Source: Ruminococcus sp. (lineage in GTDB: Bacteria; Bacillota; Clostridia; Oscillospirales; Acutalibacteraceae). Taken from it: a stretch of 64,000 bases of DNA. The DNA lies in assembly GCA_017411385.1 (NCBI GenBank), contig JAFQQF010000023.1:19597-83596 (forward strand). Direction: 5' to 3'. A model generated the notes under the pieces. The model did not search any database. It was not told the DNA's origin and worked only from the letters and a program-made list of their open reading frames with translations. Made by a program: the position numbers and the translations under genes. Shown one piece after another: positions 1-7,843 of the stretch (within the stretch, counting starts at the first letter, position 1; each line of letters begins with the position of its first letter).

Positions 1-1472
1 TAAACTGTTTCTTTGATTTCCTCTGCAAAGGGGATGGTTTCGTCTTTATCGGAGGGGTTTACAAAGATAACATAGTCGCCTCTGCGGTATACAAAGGGAT
101 ATTTTTCTTTCTCGGCATACACAACCTCAAAGTCGGAGCCGTTGCCAAGCTGAGGAATTTCGTGGCGAAGCTTGATGATATCGGTTACAACCTTGTAGAT
201 TGAGTCTTCTTTGTCCTTCTGATTCTCAACGGTGGGAGCACCCTCCTGTGAGTCAACAGGCAGATAGAGCTTATCTGCATCTGCTGTGGAGAAGCCCATA
301 TTTTTGGAGGAATCCCACTGCATGGGAGTACGTGAGCCTGTGCGGGAGAATCCGCCTTCCTTGCTCACAAGCTCGCCTTGATAACGCATACCAAGCTCGT
401 CACCGTAGTAGAGGAAGGGAACACCGGGCATGGTGAAAATCATAGCGTGAGAAAGCTTGATTGTTTCCTTGTCCATATAGTGGGTGGCTCTGGGCATATC
501 GTGGTTGTTGGTCATAAATGAGATGTAGCCTGTGTCCTTTGTAAGGTTGTAAGCAGGTACATACTCGTCAAGGAAAGCTGTAATATCGCCCTTACCGCTC
601 TTGTGGAAGAATGCGTGGTTTACGCCCTTTTCGTCAAGGTAACGGAAAAGCTTTGAGTAGCCGTTGCCGTAGTGGTCAAGGTAGAAGTCCATATGGAAAC
701 CGCCGTCAATAATTGCACGCTCGGGATAGCACCACTCAGCAACAAAGGCAGCCTCGGGGTAATCCTTATCAAGCATATCTCTTACATCACGCCAGATTTT
801 TGCGGTAGCCTTTTTGTCCTTGTCATTCTTAACAAGGGAGTCTGCCATATCAACGCGGAAGCCGTCGGCACCCATATCAAGCCAAAAGCGGATGATGTCC
901 TTGAGTGCTTCGGCAGATGCCTTTGCGTCAGGGTGGTCAGCAGGTAACTGCCAGTCGGGATGAGTGACCTCTGCAAAGCCGTAGTTTAAAGCAGGCTGAG
1001 AGGAGAAGTAGTTTACAAGGTAGTTTCCGTCACGCTCGCAGATACCGCACATTAAGCGGTACTCAGAGGGTGCATCCCATACGCTGTTTGTGAAAATATA
1101 GCGGTTGGAGTATTCGCTCTTCTTGGCTTTTTTAGCCTCCTGAAACCAAGGGTGAGTATCGGATGTGTGACCGGGAACTAAGTCAAGCAGAACCTTGATG
1201 CCCATGCTGTGAGCAGTATCCAGCAGTCGCTTCATATCCTCGTTTGTGCCGTAACGCTCTGCTACCTGCTTGTGGTTTCTTACGTCGTAGCCTGCATCCA
1301 TAAAGGGAGAGTCGTAGCAGGGGTTGAGCCACAAGGCATTACAGCCTAAGGATTTAACATAGGGGAGCTTCTCAATAATACCCTGCAAATCACCGATACC
1401 GTCACCGTTGGTATCGTAGTAGCTTTGGGGGTAAATTTCATAAAAAACAGCAGTTTCAAGCCATTTTGGCAT
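1..1472 (-). CDS. GH13 alpha-glucosidase/alpha-amylase family protein (3' end cut by window)
   Basis: Reading the minus strand from an ATG at 1472 (good AAGGAGG site just upstream) gives 490 residues with no stop before the window edge, so the C-terminus is missing. The start MPKWLETAVFYEIYPQSY is the usual GH13 opening. The four catalytic-barrel motifs are visible: LLDLVPGHTSD (about 95-105), GFRVDMAD with the nucleophile Asp208, FVAEW with the acid/base Glu246, and TNNHDMPR with Asp325. The family hydrolyses or transfers alpha-linked glucose. The lack of a signal peptide suggests an intracellular maltodextrin- or oligosaccharide-degrading enzyme. Exact bond preference (alpha-1,4, alpha-1,6 or trehalose type) cannot be set from the motifs. 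It is divergent from the mecA-like gene, and a palindrome lies between them. Confidence 0.93.
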   Translation of the reverse strand, partial: MPKWLETAVFYEIYPQSYYDTNGDGIGDLQGIIEKLPYVKSLGCNALWLNPCYDSPFMDAGYDVRNHKQVAERYGTNEDMKRLLDTAHSMGIKVLLDLVPGHTSDTHPWFQEAKKAKKSEYSNRYIFTNSVWDAPSEYRLMCGICERDGNYLVNYFSSQPALNYGFAEVTHPDWQLPADHPDAKASAEALKDIIRFWLDMGADGFRVDMADSLVKNDKDKKATAKIWRDVRDMLDKDYPEAAFVAEWCYPERAIIDGGFHMDFYLDHYGNGYSKLFRYLDEKGVNHAFFHKSGKGDITAFLDEYVPAYNLTKDTGYISFMTNNHDMPRATHYMDKETIKLSHAMIFTMPGVPFLYYGDELGMRYQGELVSKEGGFSRTGSRTPMQWDSSKNMGFSTADADKLYLPVDSQEGAPTVENQKDKEDSIYKVVTDIIKLRHEIPQLGNGSDFEVVYAEKEKYPFVYRRGDYVIFVNPSDKDETIPFAEEIKETV

Positions 1473-1513
1473 AATTTATTCCTCCTTGGATTTTGATAAA
1501 ATTATCTGTTATT

Positions 1514-1542
1514 AGTGTATCACGTGAAGAACTTTATTTCAA
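1514..1542 (-). promoter_or_regulatory. Putative sigma-A promoter of the GH13 gene
   Basis: On the minus strand TTGAAA (1542-1537) and TACACT (1519-1514) are separated by 17 bp, about 40 bp upstream of the GH13 start. Inferred from hexamer match and spacing only. Confidence 0.55.
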
Positions 1543-1570
1543 CCGGAAAGTTATAAATTTACATCCAAAA

Positions 1571-1587
1571 ACTTTGCATTGCAAAGT
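1571..1587. promoter_or_regulatory. Perfect 17-bp palindrome, candidate operator
   Basis: ACTTTGCATTGCAAAGT is an 8-bp perfect inverted repeat around one central base, in the divergent space between the GH13 gene and the mecA-like gene. It overlaps the -35 of the plus-strand promoter and lies about 30 bp upstream of the GH13 -35. LacI/GalR-type regulators of sugar genes bind palindromes of this size; which protein binds here is unknown. Confidence 0.45.
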
Positions 1588-1607
1588 ACAGCCTGTATGA
1601 ATATTAT
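1579..1607 (+). promoter_or_regulatory. Putative sigma-A promoter of the mecA-like gene
   Basis: TTGCAA (1579-1584) and TATTAT (1602-1607) with a 17-bp spacer, 44 bp before the start codon. The -35 is inside the palindrome at 1571-1587. Confidence 0.5.
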
Positions 1608-1650
1608 GTTATATAGGTACCACTTGAATAAGTATAAGGAGGATAGGGCA

Positions 1651-2220
1651 ATGACCATTGAACAGCTTGATGCTCACAAGGTTTTGATTTCTTTGTGCAA
1701 TGAAGATATGGAGAGCTTTTCGCTCAGATTCAACACCCTGAGCTTCTGCGACGAACACTCGCGGAAGGTGCTTGTGCGTCTTACACAGCTTGCCTGTGTC
1801 AAAACAGGGCTTCAGCTTAATAAGTCGGCTGTGCTTATGGAGGCTCTGCCTCATCAGAGCGGGTGTCTTTTATTGCTGACGGTTTTGGAAAAACCTCATC
1901 GCAAGGTTTACAAGGTAAAGCGATATAAGTCTTTTCCTTGCTTTGTGTTTAATAGTGCAGAGGATTTGCTCAGCTGTGCCGAGAGTATAGGGGAGTTTGA
2001 ATTCCCCTTGCACAGAAACTCTCTGTGGCTCTTTGAGGGTAAGTATTACCTGATATTCGATTACCCCGTACTGCACAAAGCCGCAAAAGGTGTGCTGTGT
2101 GAATACAGCAAGGAGTCAGAGCGTACAGCGGTATCCCTCTCACGAATCAAAGAGAGCGGAAAACTTCTGTATAAAGACAGGGCAGTTGAAGGGATTTACA
2201 AAGCAATAACCTGCGGATAA
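1651..2220 (+). CDS. MecA-like adaptor protein
   Basis: 189 residues from the ATG at 1651, chosen because AAGGAGG sits 8 nt upstream; an earlier in-frame ATG at 1579 has no ribosome site. It has the MecA layout: an N-terminal domain starting MTIEQLDAHKVLISL, a charged and variable middle, and a C-terminal domain with HRNSLWLFEGKYYLIFDYP. In Bacillus MecA brings substrates to the ClpC ATPase for ClpCP degradation and controls competence. Similarity to the family is moderate, and the protein is somewhat shorter than the usual 210-220 residues. It is monocistronic and ends before a hairpin at 2248-2267. Confidence 0.72.
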   Translation: MTIEQLDAHKVLISLCNEDMESFSLRFNTLSFCDEHSRKVLVRLTQLACVKTGLQLNKSAVLMEALPHQSGCLLLLTVLEKPHRKVYKVKRYKSFPCFVFNSAEDLLSCAESIGEFEFPLHRNSLWLFEGKYYLIFDYPVLHKAAKGVLCEYSKESERTAVSLSRIKESGKLLYKDRAVEGIYKAITCG

Positions 2221-2247
2221 ATTGAACACAGCTCAGAAGCATAAAAA

Positions 2248-2267
2248 GGGAGGGCATCTGCCCTCCC
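2248..2267. terminator. Convergent terminator between mecA-like and dockerin genes
   Basis: GGGAGGGC, a 4-nt loop, then GCCCTCCC form a perfect 8-bp stem. On the minus strand it is followed by TTTTTAT, so it should end the dockerin transcript; on the plus strand the T-tract is poor. Confidence 0.75.
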
Positions 2268-2293
2268 TGAATTATTGAAATTTACTTTTATAT

Positions 2294-3187
2294 TCAGCCT
2301 TCAATATAGCCGCACTTTACTGTCAGGCTTTCGCTGACATATTCCTGCGCACCTTTATCACGTACATACACTGTAATGATGTGTTCACCGTAATCGTCAT
2401 TTGTAAGCTCTTCAATCACATACTGATTGTCTTCTGAAAAATCCTGTATTACTTCTCCGTCCCACATAAAGCAATACTCGTACTCTGAGCTTCCCATAAT
2501 TGCTAATGCGGTCACGGTAATATCGGTGTCTGCCATATCCATATACTGAACATAACTGCCTGTAAAGAACTGCTTGTCATAATACAAAGCGGCAACAACA
2601 GGTGTTTCGCTTTCATAAGGTGCTACAACCTCGTAAAGAGAGCGTGATTCATTAACTTCGTTTAAGGGATTGTATACGCGCACAGTTATATAGTAGGCAC
2701 CTTTTTCTTCAAAAGTATAGGTGAAGGAGTTGTTTTCGGAGCGTTCTGCTACGACCTCATCGTTTACCAGAAATTCATAACTTAAGGGCTCCATATAGCC
2801 GTCTGCCAAAGCGGTAAAGGTAACAGGAGTTCCTGCCATAGCCTTGCCCGAATCAAAGTCTGCATACATAGATACACGGTAAACGTTAGTGTATCCCTGC
2901 TCTTTGGAAAAGCTGTCAATCAAGCCTGCCACATGTTTCTGTATCATTGTGGCATCCTTTACCGTTACCTGTGAATCATTGTCCACATCTGCCCAATATG
3001 CAGCAGCTTCAGATAATTCTGCAAGTGATGCAAGGCTTTTTTGTATAAGGGTTGCATCCTTAACAGTTACCTCGAAATCTGCATCAACATCACCGGGGAT
3101 ATTGGCTTGTGGCATAGCAGATGCGCACAACACAGAAGCTGTGAGCAAAATTCCAAAGCACATTAAAATACATAAAAACTTTTTCAT
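2294..3187 (-). CDS. Secreted protein with N-terminal dockerin and PKD/Y_Y_Y-like repeats
   Basis: 297 residues with a signal peptide (MKKFLCILMCFGILLTASVL, cleavage near CASA). A type I-like dockerin follows at about residues 31-91. Both calcium loops are intact (DVDADFEVTVKD and DVDNDSQVTVKD, Asp at loop positions 1, 3, 5 and 12), each followed by a helix (ATLIQK, ATMIQK). The rest holds two beta-rich modules of about 95 residues (about 105-195 and 200-290) that resemble PKD or Y_Y_Y folds, with no catalytic motif seen. Dockerins bind cohesins; a membrane-anchored cohesin is encoded at 43567. The dockerin being N-terminal is less common. The start is supported by GGAG 8 nt upstream. Confidence 0.9.
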   Translation of the reverse strand: MKKFLCILMCFGILLTASVLCASAMPQANIPGDVDADFEVTVKDATLIQKSLASLAELSEAAAYWADVDNDSQVTVKDATMIQKHVAGLIDSFSKEQGYTNVYRVSMYADFDSGKAMAGTPVTFTALADGYMEPLSYEFLVNDEVVAERSENNSFTYTFEEKGAYYITVRVYNPLNEVNESRSLYEVVAPYESETPVVAALYYDKQFFTGSYVQYMDMADTDITVTALAIMGSSEYEYCFMWDGEVIQDFSEDNQYVIEELTNDDYGEHIITVYVRDKGAQEYVSESLTVKCGYIEG

Positions 3188-3281
3188 AAAATCAACTCCT
3201 AAATTGTTTTTTACTTAGATGTAAATAGTACGAAAAAATCACACTAAATATATTTTTGCAATCAATACTTTGTCTACTGTA

Positions 3282-3310
3282 ATTATATCGCAGGAACATA
3301 ATCAGGTCAA
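3282..3310 (-). promoter_or_regulatory. Promoter of dockerin gene 1
   Basis: On the minus strand TTGACC (3310-3305), a 17-bp spacer and TATAAT (3287-3282). The segment from here to the start codon, about 95 bp, is closely similar to the leader of the second dockerin gene (45060-45190), including the shared string AGACAAAGTATT just after the -10. Confidence 0.8.
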
Positions 3311-3317
3311 CAAAATG

Positions 3318-3350
3318 TTGTGTCCCTTGCCAATTTTTGTCTTGTTGCAC
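3318..3350 (-). promoter_or_regulatory. 33-bp conserved element upstream of dockerin promoter, copy 1
   Basis: On the minus strand this begins GTGCAACAAGACAAAA and ends TTGGCAAGGGACACAA. It matches the segment at 45020-45052 at 32 of 33 positions. Both copies lie 7 bp upstream of the -35. A further 14-bp match, TAAACTGCAATAAA (3367-3380 here, 44990-45003 there), is 16 bp farther out in both cases. Identical spacing suggests a shared regulator site or a duplicated promoter. Confidence 0.7.
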
Positions 3351-3392
3351 AATGGGACTCCCTTTCTTTATTGCAGTTTAACCAAATAAAAT

Positions 3393-3420
3393 ACGCAACT
3401 GCGAAATACTGCAGTTGCGT
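3393..3420 (-). terminator. Hairpin downstream of the htrA repeat array
   Basis: ACGCAACTGC (3393-3402) and GCAGTTGCGT (3411-3420) form a 10-bp stem with an 8-nt loop. On the minus strand it is followed by ATTTTATTTGG, so it may end htrA-operon transcripts that read through the repeats. Confidence 0.55.
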
Positions 3421-3548
3421 TTGAAATATTATAGGTTTTATTGTTATGTCACACCTGAGCTGTGATGGCAGGGAATATTGAGTAGGGCAGGGGTTTACTC
3501 CTGCCGAATATTATATAGGCTTGCTTACGGTTGGAGCAAGCCTCAACC

Positions 3549-3938
3549 CTACGCACCTCGGCGCTTCTGTGTCACGCCTCGTTGTGCTCCGCTGTTCTTA
3601 AAAAAGTCATCGTACTCCACAAATTCGCCTGTAAGTAAATGCATAGCATTTACTTACTTTTCGGCAAATCCGATGTCGTACTTGATTTTTTAAGGCTACG
3701 CACCTCGGCGCTTCTGTGTCACGCCTCGTTGTGCTGCGCTGTTCTTAAAAAAGTCATCGTACTCCACAAATTCGCCTGTAAGTAAATGCATAGCATTTAC
3801 TCACTTTTCGGCAAATTCGGTGTCGTACTTGATTTTTTAAGGCTACGCACCTCGGTGCTTCTGTGTCACGCCTCGTTGTGCTGCGCTGTTCTTAAAAAAG
3901 TCATCGTACTCCACAAATTCGCCTGTAAGTAAATGCAT
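3549..3938 (-). other. Three identical-frame 31-codon ORFs, one per repeat unit
   Basis: On the minus strand each repeat unit has an ATG in the hairpin loop region followed by 31 sense codons and TAG: 3644-3549, 3791-3696 and 3938-3843. The peptides start MHLLTGEFVEYDDFFKNS. They differ by one Ala/Gly and one Arg/His change. No Shine-Dalgarno sequence precedes them and the start codon is in a hairpin, so translation is doubtful. They may simply be the conserved body of a repeat element. They lie downstream of htrA on the same strand. Confidence 0.3.
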
Positions 3939-4009
3939 AGCATTTACTTACTTTTCGGCAAATTCGGTGTCGTACTTGATTTTTTAAGGCTACGCACCTC
4001 GGCGCTTCT
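3549..4009. repeat. 147-bp tandem repeat, three full units plus a 20-bp partial unit
   Basis: The motif CTACGCACCTCGG recurs at 3549, 3696, 3843 and 3990, exactly 147 bp apart. Units differ at only a few bases. The fourth copy breaks off at 4009, two bases past the htrA stop. Each unit holds a 12-bp hairpin (GTAAGTAAATGC, ATA, GCATTTACTTAC; 3631-3657, 3778-3804 with one mismatch, 3925-3951). This sits inside a longer imperfect inverted repeat ending in TTAAAAAA and TTTTTTAA. 147 is divisible by three, so reading frames are kept from unit to unit. No transposase is near. The stretch 3188-3548 otherwise holds only the dockerin promoter region and a hairpin. Confidence 0.95.
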
Positions 4010-4011
4010 TC

Positions 4012-5610
4012 TTACTGTTGAGTCTGGCCTTCGTCAGCCATAAGGGTTATGGTGACTTCAAGGGTTTTGCCTGTGTCGTTGCGGTATACGGTGAGCACTA
4101 CCTTGTCGTTGGGGTTATGCTTTGCTAGGATTGCATATACATCGGAGAAATCATCAATTTCCTCGTCATCAATCTTTGTGATAACGTCGTTTACCTTAAG
4201 CTCTGTATTGTCGCAGGGACCGCCTTCTGAGATTTCACCCACAAGGATTCCCTTGGGCAAATCATAGTACTGTTGCATAGCGGAGCTTACTGCCTGACCT
4301 GAAATACCAAGGCGAACGCGGTTGCTTACATATCCTTGAGTCATCAGGTCGTCAACAATTTCCTTGACTGTCTGGCTGGGGATTGCAAAGCCCATACCCT
4401 CAACGGATTCGGAACTGATTTTTGCAGTAGTAATGCCGATAACCTGACCGTACATATTGGAGAGGGGACCGCCGCTGTTACCGGGGTTGATTGCCGCATC
4501 GGTCTGGATGTAGGTTACCTGAGCAGAGAGTCCCAGTTCTCTGTTAAGAGCAGATACAACTCCGCGTGTGAGGGAATTCTGGAAGTCCATTCCGCCGGGG
4601 TTGCCCACAGCGATAACGTCAACGCCTACCTCAACAAGGTTGGAATCGCAGAATTCTGCAGGAGTCAGATTCTTTGCATTTACCTTGAGCACAGCAAGGT
4701 CGGTTCTGGAATCATATCCCACAACCTTTGCCTCGTAGGTAGTGCCGTCGTTGGTAACAACCTGAACGTTGTACGCACTACGGCTGTCGCCGATTACGTG
4801 GCTGTTTGTGGCAATGTAGCCGTCTTCGGTGATGACGATGCCTGTGCCCTGAGAAGCAGGCTCGCCTGTGAAGCCTTTGTCGTAGCAAATAACTCCGATG
4901 GTGGATTCTGCTACCTTTTTGTAGGCATACTGGGTTGTGTATTTATCTGTGTTGTTTTTGTCGCGGGGAAGTTCTTTAAGGTCGATGCTTCCCTGTGAGG
5001 AGTATTCGTCTTTGTCCTTGTCGGGCAGAGGAATCACACCCTCGGGGGTTTCTTCTTTTTCGCTTGCAGGCTCGGTTTCTTCATTTTTGTCGAACTCTTC
5101 AAAGAGTGTAGGTCTTGTGGAACCCGATGAGCCTGCGTGCTGTCCTGCCACATAACCGCAAAGCACAAAGAAGCTAATAGCAAAAACACCGATGATAGAG
5201 AAAAGACAAACAAGAAATGCAACGTGTCCTTTTTTCTTTTTTGGTGCTTCGGGAGCTGAGGGTTTTGCAGGACTCTGATAGGGAGCCTGATAGGGAGCCT
5301 GATATACAGGCTGTGTGTTTGCAGGTTGGTTGTAATATCTTACAGGCTCAGGATTTGTGTAAACCGGTACATTGGCGGGTGAGTCTGCAGGTGTAGCATC
5401 TGTCAAAGTTTCAGCAAAAGCTTCCTGTGAGGTTTCTGTTGCAGTATCGCATACAGAAGCTTCTGTGATTTCTTCTGCAGTATCCTTTACAGCTTCTGTA
5501 AATTCCACTGCCTGCTCTGTGAAATCGGTAGAATTGGTTTGAGTAGGTGCTTCGGGAGTTGTGTTTTCAGTGATGTTGTCCTCTGAGGGGTTCAGATAAT
5601 CATTGTTCAT
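4012..5610 (-). CDS. htrA: HtrA/DegP-like membrane-anchored serine protease with PDZ domain
   Basis: 532 residues. An unusually long N-terminal cytoplasmic part (1-128) is acidic and rich in Thr, Pro and Gln with short QAPY repeats. One transmembrane helix follows at about 129-155. The trypsin-like domain has the full triad: His271 in TNSHVIGD, Asp304 in RTDLAVLKV and Ser379 in NPGNSGGPL. A C-terminal PDZ domain covers about 430-525. The family degrades misfolded exported proteins outside the membrane. The start ATG overlaps the end of the histidine kinase gene by 11 bp with GGAG upstream, so it is co-translated with the two-component system. This parallels CssRS-HtrA in Bacillus and suggests an envelope-stress operon. 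Confidence 0.96.
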   Translation of the reverse strand: MNNDYLNPSEDNITENTTPEAPTQTNSTDFTEQAVEFTEAVKDTAEEITEASVCDTATETSQEAFAETLTDATPADSPANVPVYTNPEPVRYYNQPANTQPVYQAPYQAPYQSPAKPSAPEAPKKKKGHVAFLVCLFSIIGVFAISFFVLCGYVAGQHAGSSGSTRPTLFEEFDKNEETEPASEKEETPEGVIPLPDKDKDEYSSQGSIDLKELPRDKNNTDKYTTQYAYKKVAESTIGVICYDKGFTGEPASQGTGIVITEDGYIATNSHVIGDSRSAYNVQVVTNDGTTYEAKVVGYDSRTDLAVLKVNAKNLTPAEFCDSNLVEVGVDVIAVGNPGGMDFQNSLTRGVVSALNRELGLSAQVTYIQTDAAINPGNSGGPLSNMYGQVIGITTAKISSESVEGMGFAIPSQTVKEIVDDLMTQGYVSNRVRLGISGQAVSSAMQQYYDLPKGILVGEISEGGPCDNTELKVNDVITKIDDEEIDDFSDVYAILAKHNPNDKVVLTVYRNDTGKTLEVTITLMADEGQTQQ

Positions 5611-7081
5611 TTTTATTCTCCTTTATATAGTAGGGGAGTTCTTTTTTTATTTTTGCTTCGTCGGGAATCCAAAAGATAAATCTGCAGTATTCTCCGGGTT
5701 CGCTTTCGGCTGTTATATCTCCGCCGTGAAGCCTTATTATTGTGCGGACTATGTAAAGTCCCAGTCCCATACTTTTTTTGTTGATGCTTCGGGATTTGTC
5801 GGCTTTATAAAATTTATCAAAAATCAGCTTCAGGTCTTCGGGCAGAACACCCTCACCGCTGTTTTCAATGCAAACATAGGTGGAGCCTGCTTTTCTTGAA
5901 AATCCGAAACGGATATAGCCGCCTTGATTTGTGAATTTCACGGCATTTTCCACCAGATTGTAAAGCACCTGATGAATAAGGTCTTTGTCGCCAAAGGTTA
6001 TTATGTCCTCATCGTTGTCCATTCCTTCAATGGAAAGCTCCTTTTTTTCAATTTCACTTTCAAAGCCTAAGAGTACATTAAAGGCGGTTTCCTGAATTAC
6101 AAAGGGAGCTTTTTTAACGTCGATTTCTCCGCTGTCGATTTTTGAAAGAGAAATCATAGAGGTAACAAGACGAGAGAGCCGCTTGACTTCTTGGGAAACA
6201 ATTCCCAGATAGTGGTCCTGCTCCTCTTTGGGAATAGTGCCGTCAAGGATACCGTCAATGTAGCCTGCAATGGTGGTCATGGGGGTTTTCAGCTCATGAG
6301 AAACATTGGCGATAAAGTTTCTTCTCATACCCTCGGAGGAAGCAAGAGAATCAGCCATTTCGTTGAAAGCCTGAGAAAGCTCGCCGATTTCGTCGTTGGA
6401 TTTGATGTGTCCTCTGCTTGCAAAGTCGCCTACAGAGAAACGCTTTGCCGCCGCCGCCATTTGCTTTAAGGGCAGGGTAGTGTTGTAGGCATATACCGCA
6501 GAGAGTATAAATATAAGAATAGCGGCAACAACCACAAGGAGCACCAGAATACCGAAGATTGTGGGGATATAATCTGCAGTCCACAAGGTAGCCTGAGCAA
6601 CAATGCAGTAGCCGATAATACTGTTATCCCTTTGGGAGGTTATTTTTATAGCTGAAATATAGAATTGTCGGTTATAGGTGTCGTTAAGAGTTCCGTGTTC
6701 AAAGTAAGTGCTGTGCGCAAGCTTTTGCTTCAGCGTGTCGGGCATATTGAGAATTGTGCCTGTAAGCTCCTCCTGTGATGAATACACAACCCTTCCCTGT
6801 GTGTCGCAGATTGCGGCGATGGCACGCTGAGAGGATGCATAGGTATTAAGAGAAGCGGTAAAAACCCTTCTTTCCGAAAGCGTTAGAGAGTACAGGTCGT
6901 CATACACAACCTCGCTTACAAGCTGAGAAAGGTTATGTGTGTTTTCTTCCAACGTACTTTTTTTTGAATTTTCGATGAATTCGGAAACAGGAAAAGTGAT
7001 AATTCCGCACACAACAATGATGCAGACAAGAGCCACAGCAAGGCTGAAGTACACGAAACGTCTGAATACGGATTTTGTCAT
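5600..7081 (-). CDS. Sensor histidine kinase (HAMP, HisKA, HATPase)
   Basis: 493 residues with a transmembrane helix at about 8-30, an extracellular sensor region of about 135 residues and a second helix at about 172-197. A HAMP linker (about 200-250) follows, then a HisKA domain with phospho-acceptor His262 in NVSHELKTPM and an HATPase_c domain (N-box NLVENAVKF, then ENSGEGV and GLGLYIV). It is the partner of the response regulator whose stop is 29 bp upstream; htrA overlaps its 3' end. The sensor region has no recognisable ligand domain, though its size and two-helix frame fit a PhoR/WalK-like sensor. Probably senses envelope stress, judged from htrA. Confidence 0.95.
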   Translation of the reverse strand: MTKSVFRRFVYFSLAVALVCIIVVCGIITFPVSEFIENSKKSTLEENTHNLSQLVSEVVYDDLYSLTLSERRVFTASLNTYASSQRAIAAICDTQGRVVYSSQEELTGTILNMPDTLKQKLAHSTYFEHGTLNDTYNRQFYISAIKITSQRDNSIIGYCIVAQATLWTADYIPTIFGILVLLVVVAAILIFILSAVYAYNTTLPLKQMAAAAKRFSVGDFASRGHIKSNDEIGELSQAFNEMADSLASSEGMRRNFIANVSHELKTPMTTIAGYIDGILDGTIPKEEQDHYLGIVSQEVKRLSRLVTSMISLSKIDSGEIDVKKAPFVIQETAFNVLLGFESEIEKKELSIEGMDNDEDIITFGDKDLIHQVLYNLVENAVKFTNQGGYIRFGFSRKAGSTYVCIENSGEGVLPEDLKLIFDKFYKADKSRSINKKSMGLGLYIVRTIIRLHGGDITAESEPGEYCRFIFWIPDEAKIKKELPYYIKENKNEQ

Positions 7082-7110
7082 AGTTTACACATTCTCCGTT
7101 TGCTTAGAAT

Positions 7111-7800
7111 TTATTCAAAGGTAACGAATTTATAGCCTCTTGCCCAAACTGTGCGAAGCTCCCATTTGTCGGAAGCACCGTCGATTTTTTCGCGGATACG
7201 CTTGATATGTACGTCAATGGTTCGGCTCTCTCCGCAGTAGTCAAAGCCCCACACCTCGTCAAGAAGCTGGTCGCGGGAGAACATCTGGTTAGGATTGCTT
7301 GCAAGGTGATACAGAAGCTCAAGCTCTTTGGGAGGAGTGCTGATAAGCTCACCCTTTACCTTAAGCTCGTAGTTTGTCAGGTTGATTACAAGGTTATCAA
7401 ACTTAACCTCTTTAATCTGAGAGCTTTCACCTGTGGAGGTGCGGCGCAAAACGGCACGAACACGTGCTACTACCTCTTTGTTTTCAAAAGGCTTTACTAT
7501 GTAGTCATCTGCACCAAGCTCAAGTCCCAGAACCTTGTCAAAGGTTTCGCTTTTTGCAGTAATCATAATGATGGGACATTGTGAGGTTTTGCGGATTTCT
7601 CGGCACACCTGCCAGCCGTCAAGCTTGGGTAGCATTATGTCCAGCAGAATAAGGTCGGGCTGAGCTTTTTCAAAAACAGACAGAGCCTCTTCGCCGTCAT
7701 CGGCAGTAAAAACCTCAAAACCCTCTTTTTCCAGATAAAGTCTGAGCAGGGTGGAAATGTTGGTGTCGTCATCTACAACCAGAACCTTATATGTAGTCAT
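7111..7800 (-). CDS. OmpR/PhoB-family response regulator
   Basis: 229 residues. The receiver domain has the acidic pair in VVDDD, phospho-acceptor Asp54 in LLDIMLP and Lys103 in VKPF. The C-terminal winged helix (about 130-227) ends in ELRTVWARGYKF. The start at 7800 is chosen over the ATG at 7806 because GGAGG lies 7 nt before 7800 but touches 7806. First gene of the regulator-kinase-htrA operon. The promoter region contains 11-bp direct repeats of the kind used by this family, so autoregulation is likely. Confidence 0.96.
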   Translation of the reverse strand: MTTYKVLVVDDDTNISTLLRLYLEKEGFEVFTADDGEEALSVFEKAQPDLILLDIMLPKLDGWQVCREIRKTSQCPIIMITAKSETFDKVLGLELGADDYIVKPFENKEVVARVRAVLRRTSTGESSQIKEVKFDNLVINLTNYELKVKGELISTPPKELELLYHLASNPNQMFSRDQLLDEVWGFDYCGESRTIDVHIKRIREKIDGASDKWELRTVWARGYKFVTFE

Positions 7801-7843
7801 AATCATACCTCCAAAGCTTTTATGATTCCTAATTATTTATTAT

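Noticed and set aside
3549-4009. CRISPR array
   Set aside because: The 147-bp units are contiguous copies without distinct spacers, and no cas gene is present.
4336-4998. 220-codon plus-strand ORF
   Set aside because: It lies antisense inside htrA, whose protease motifs are intact; no ribosome site and low-complexity translation.
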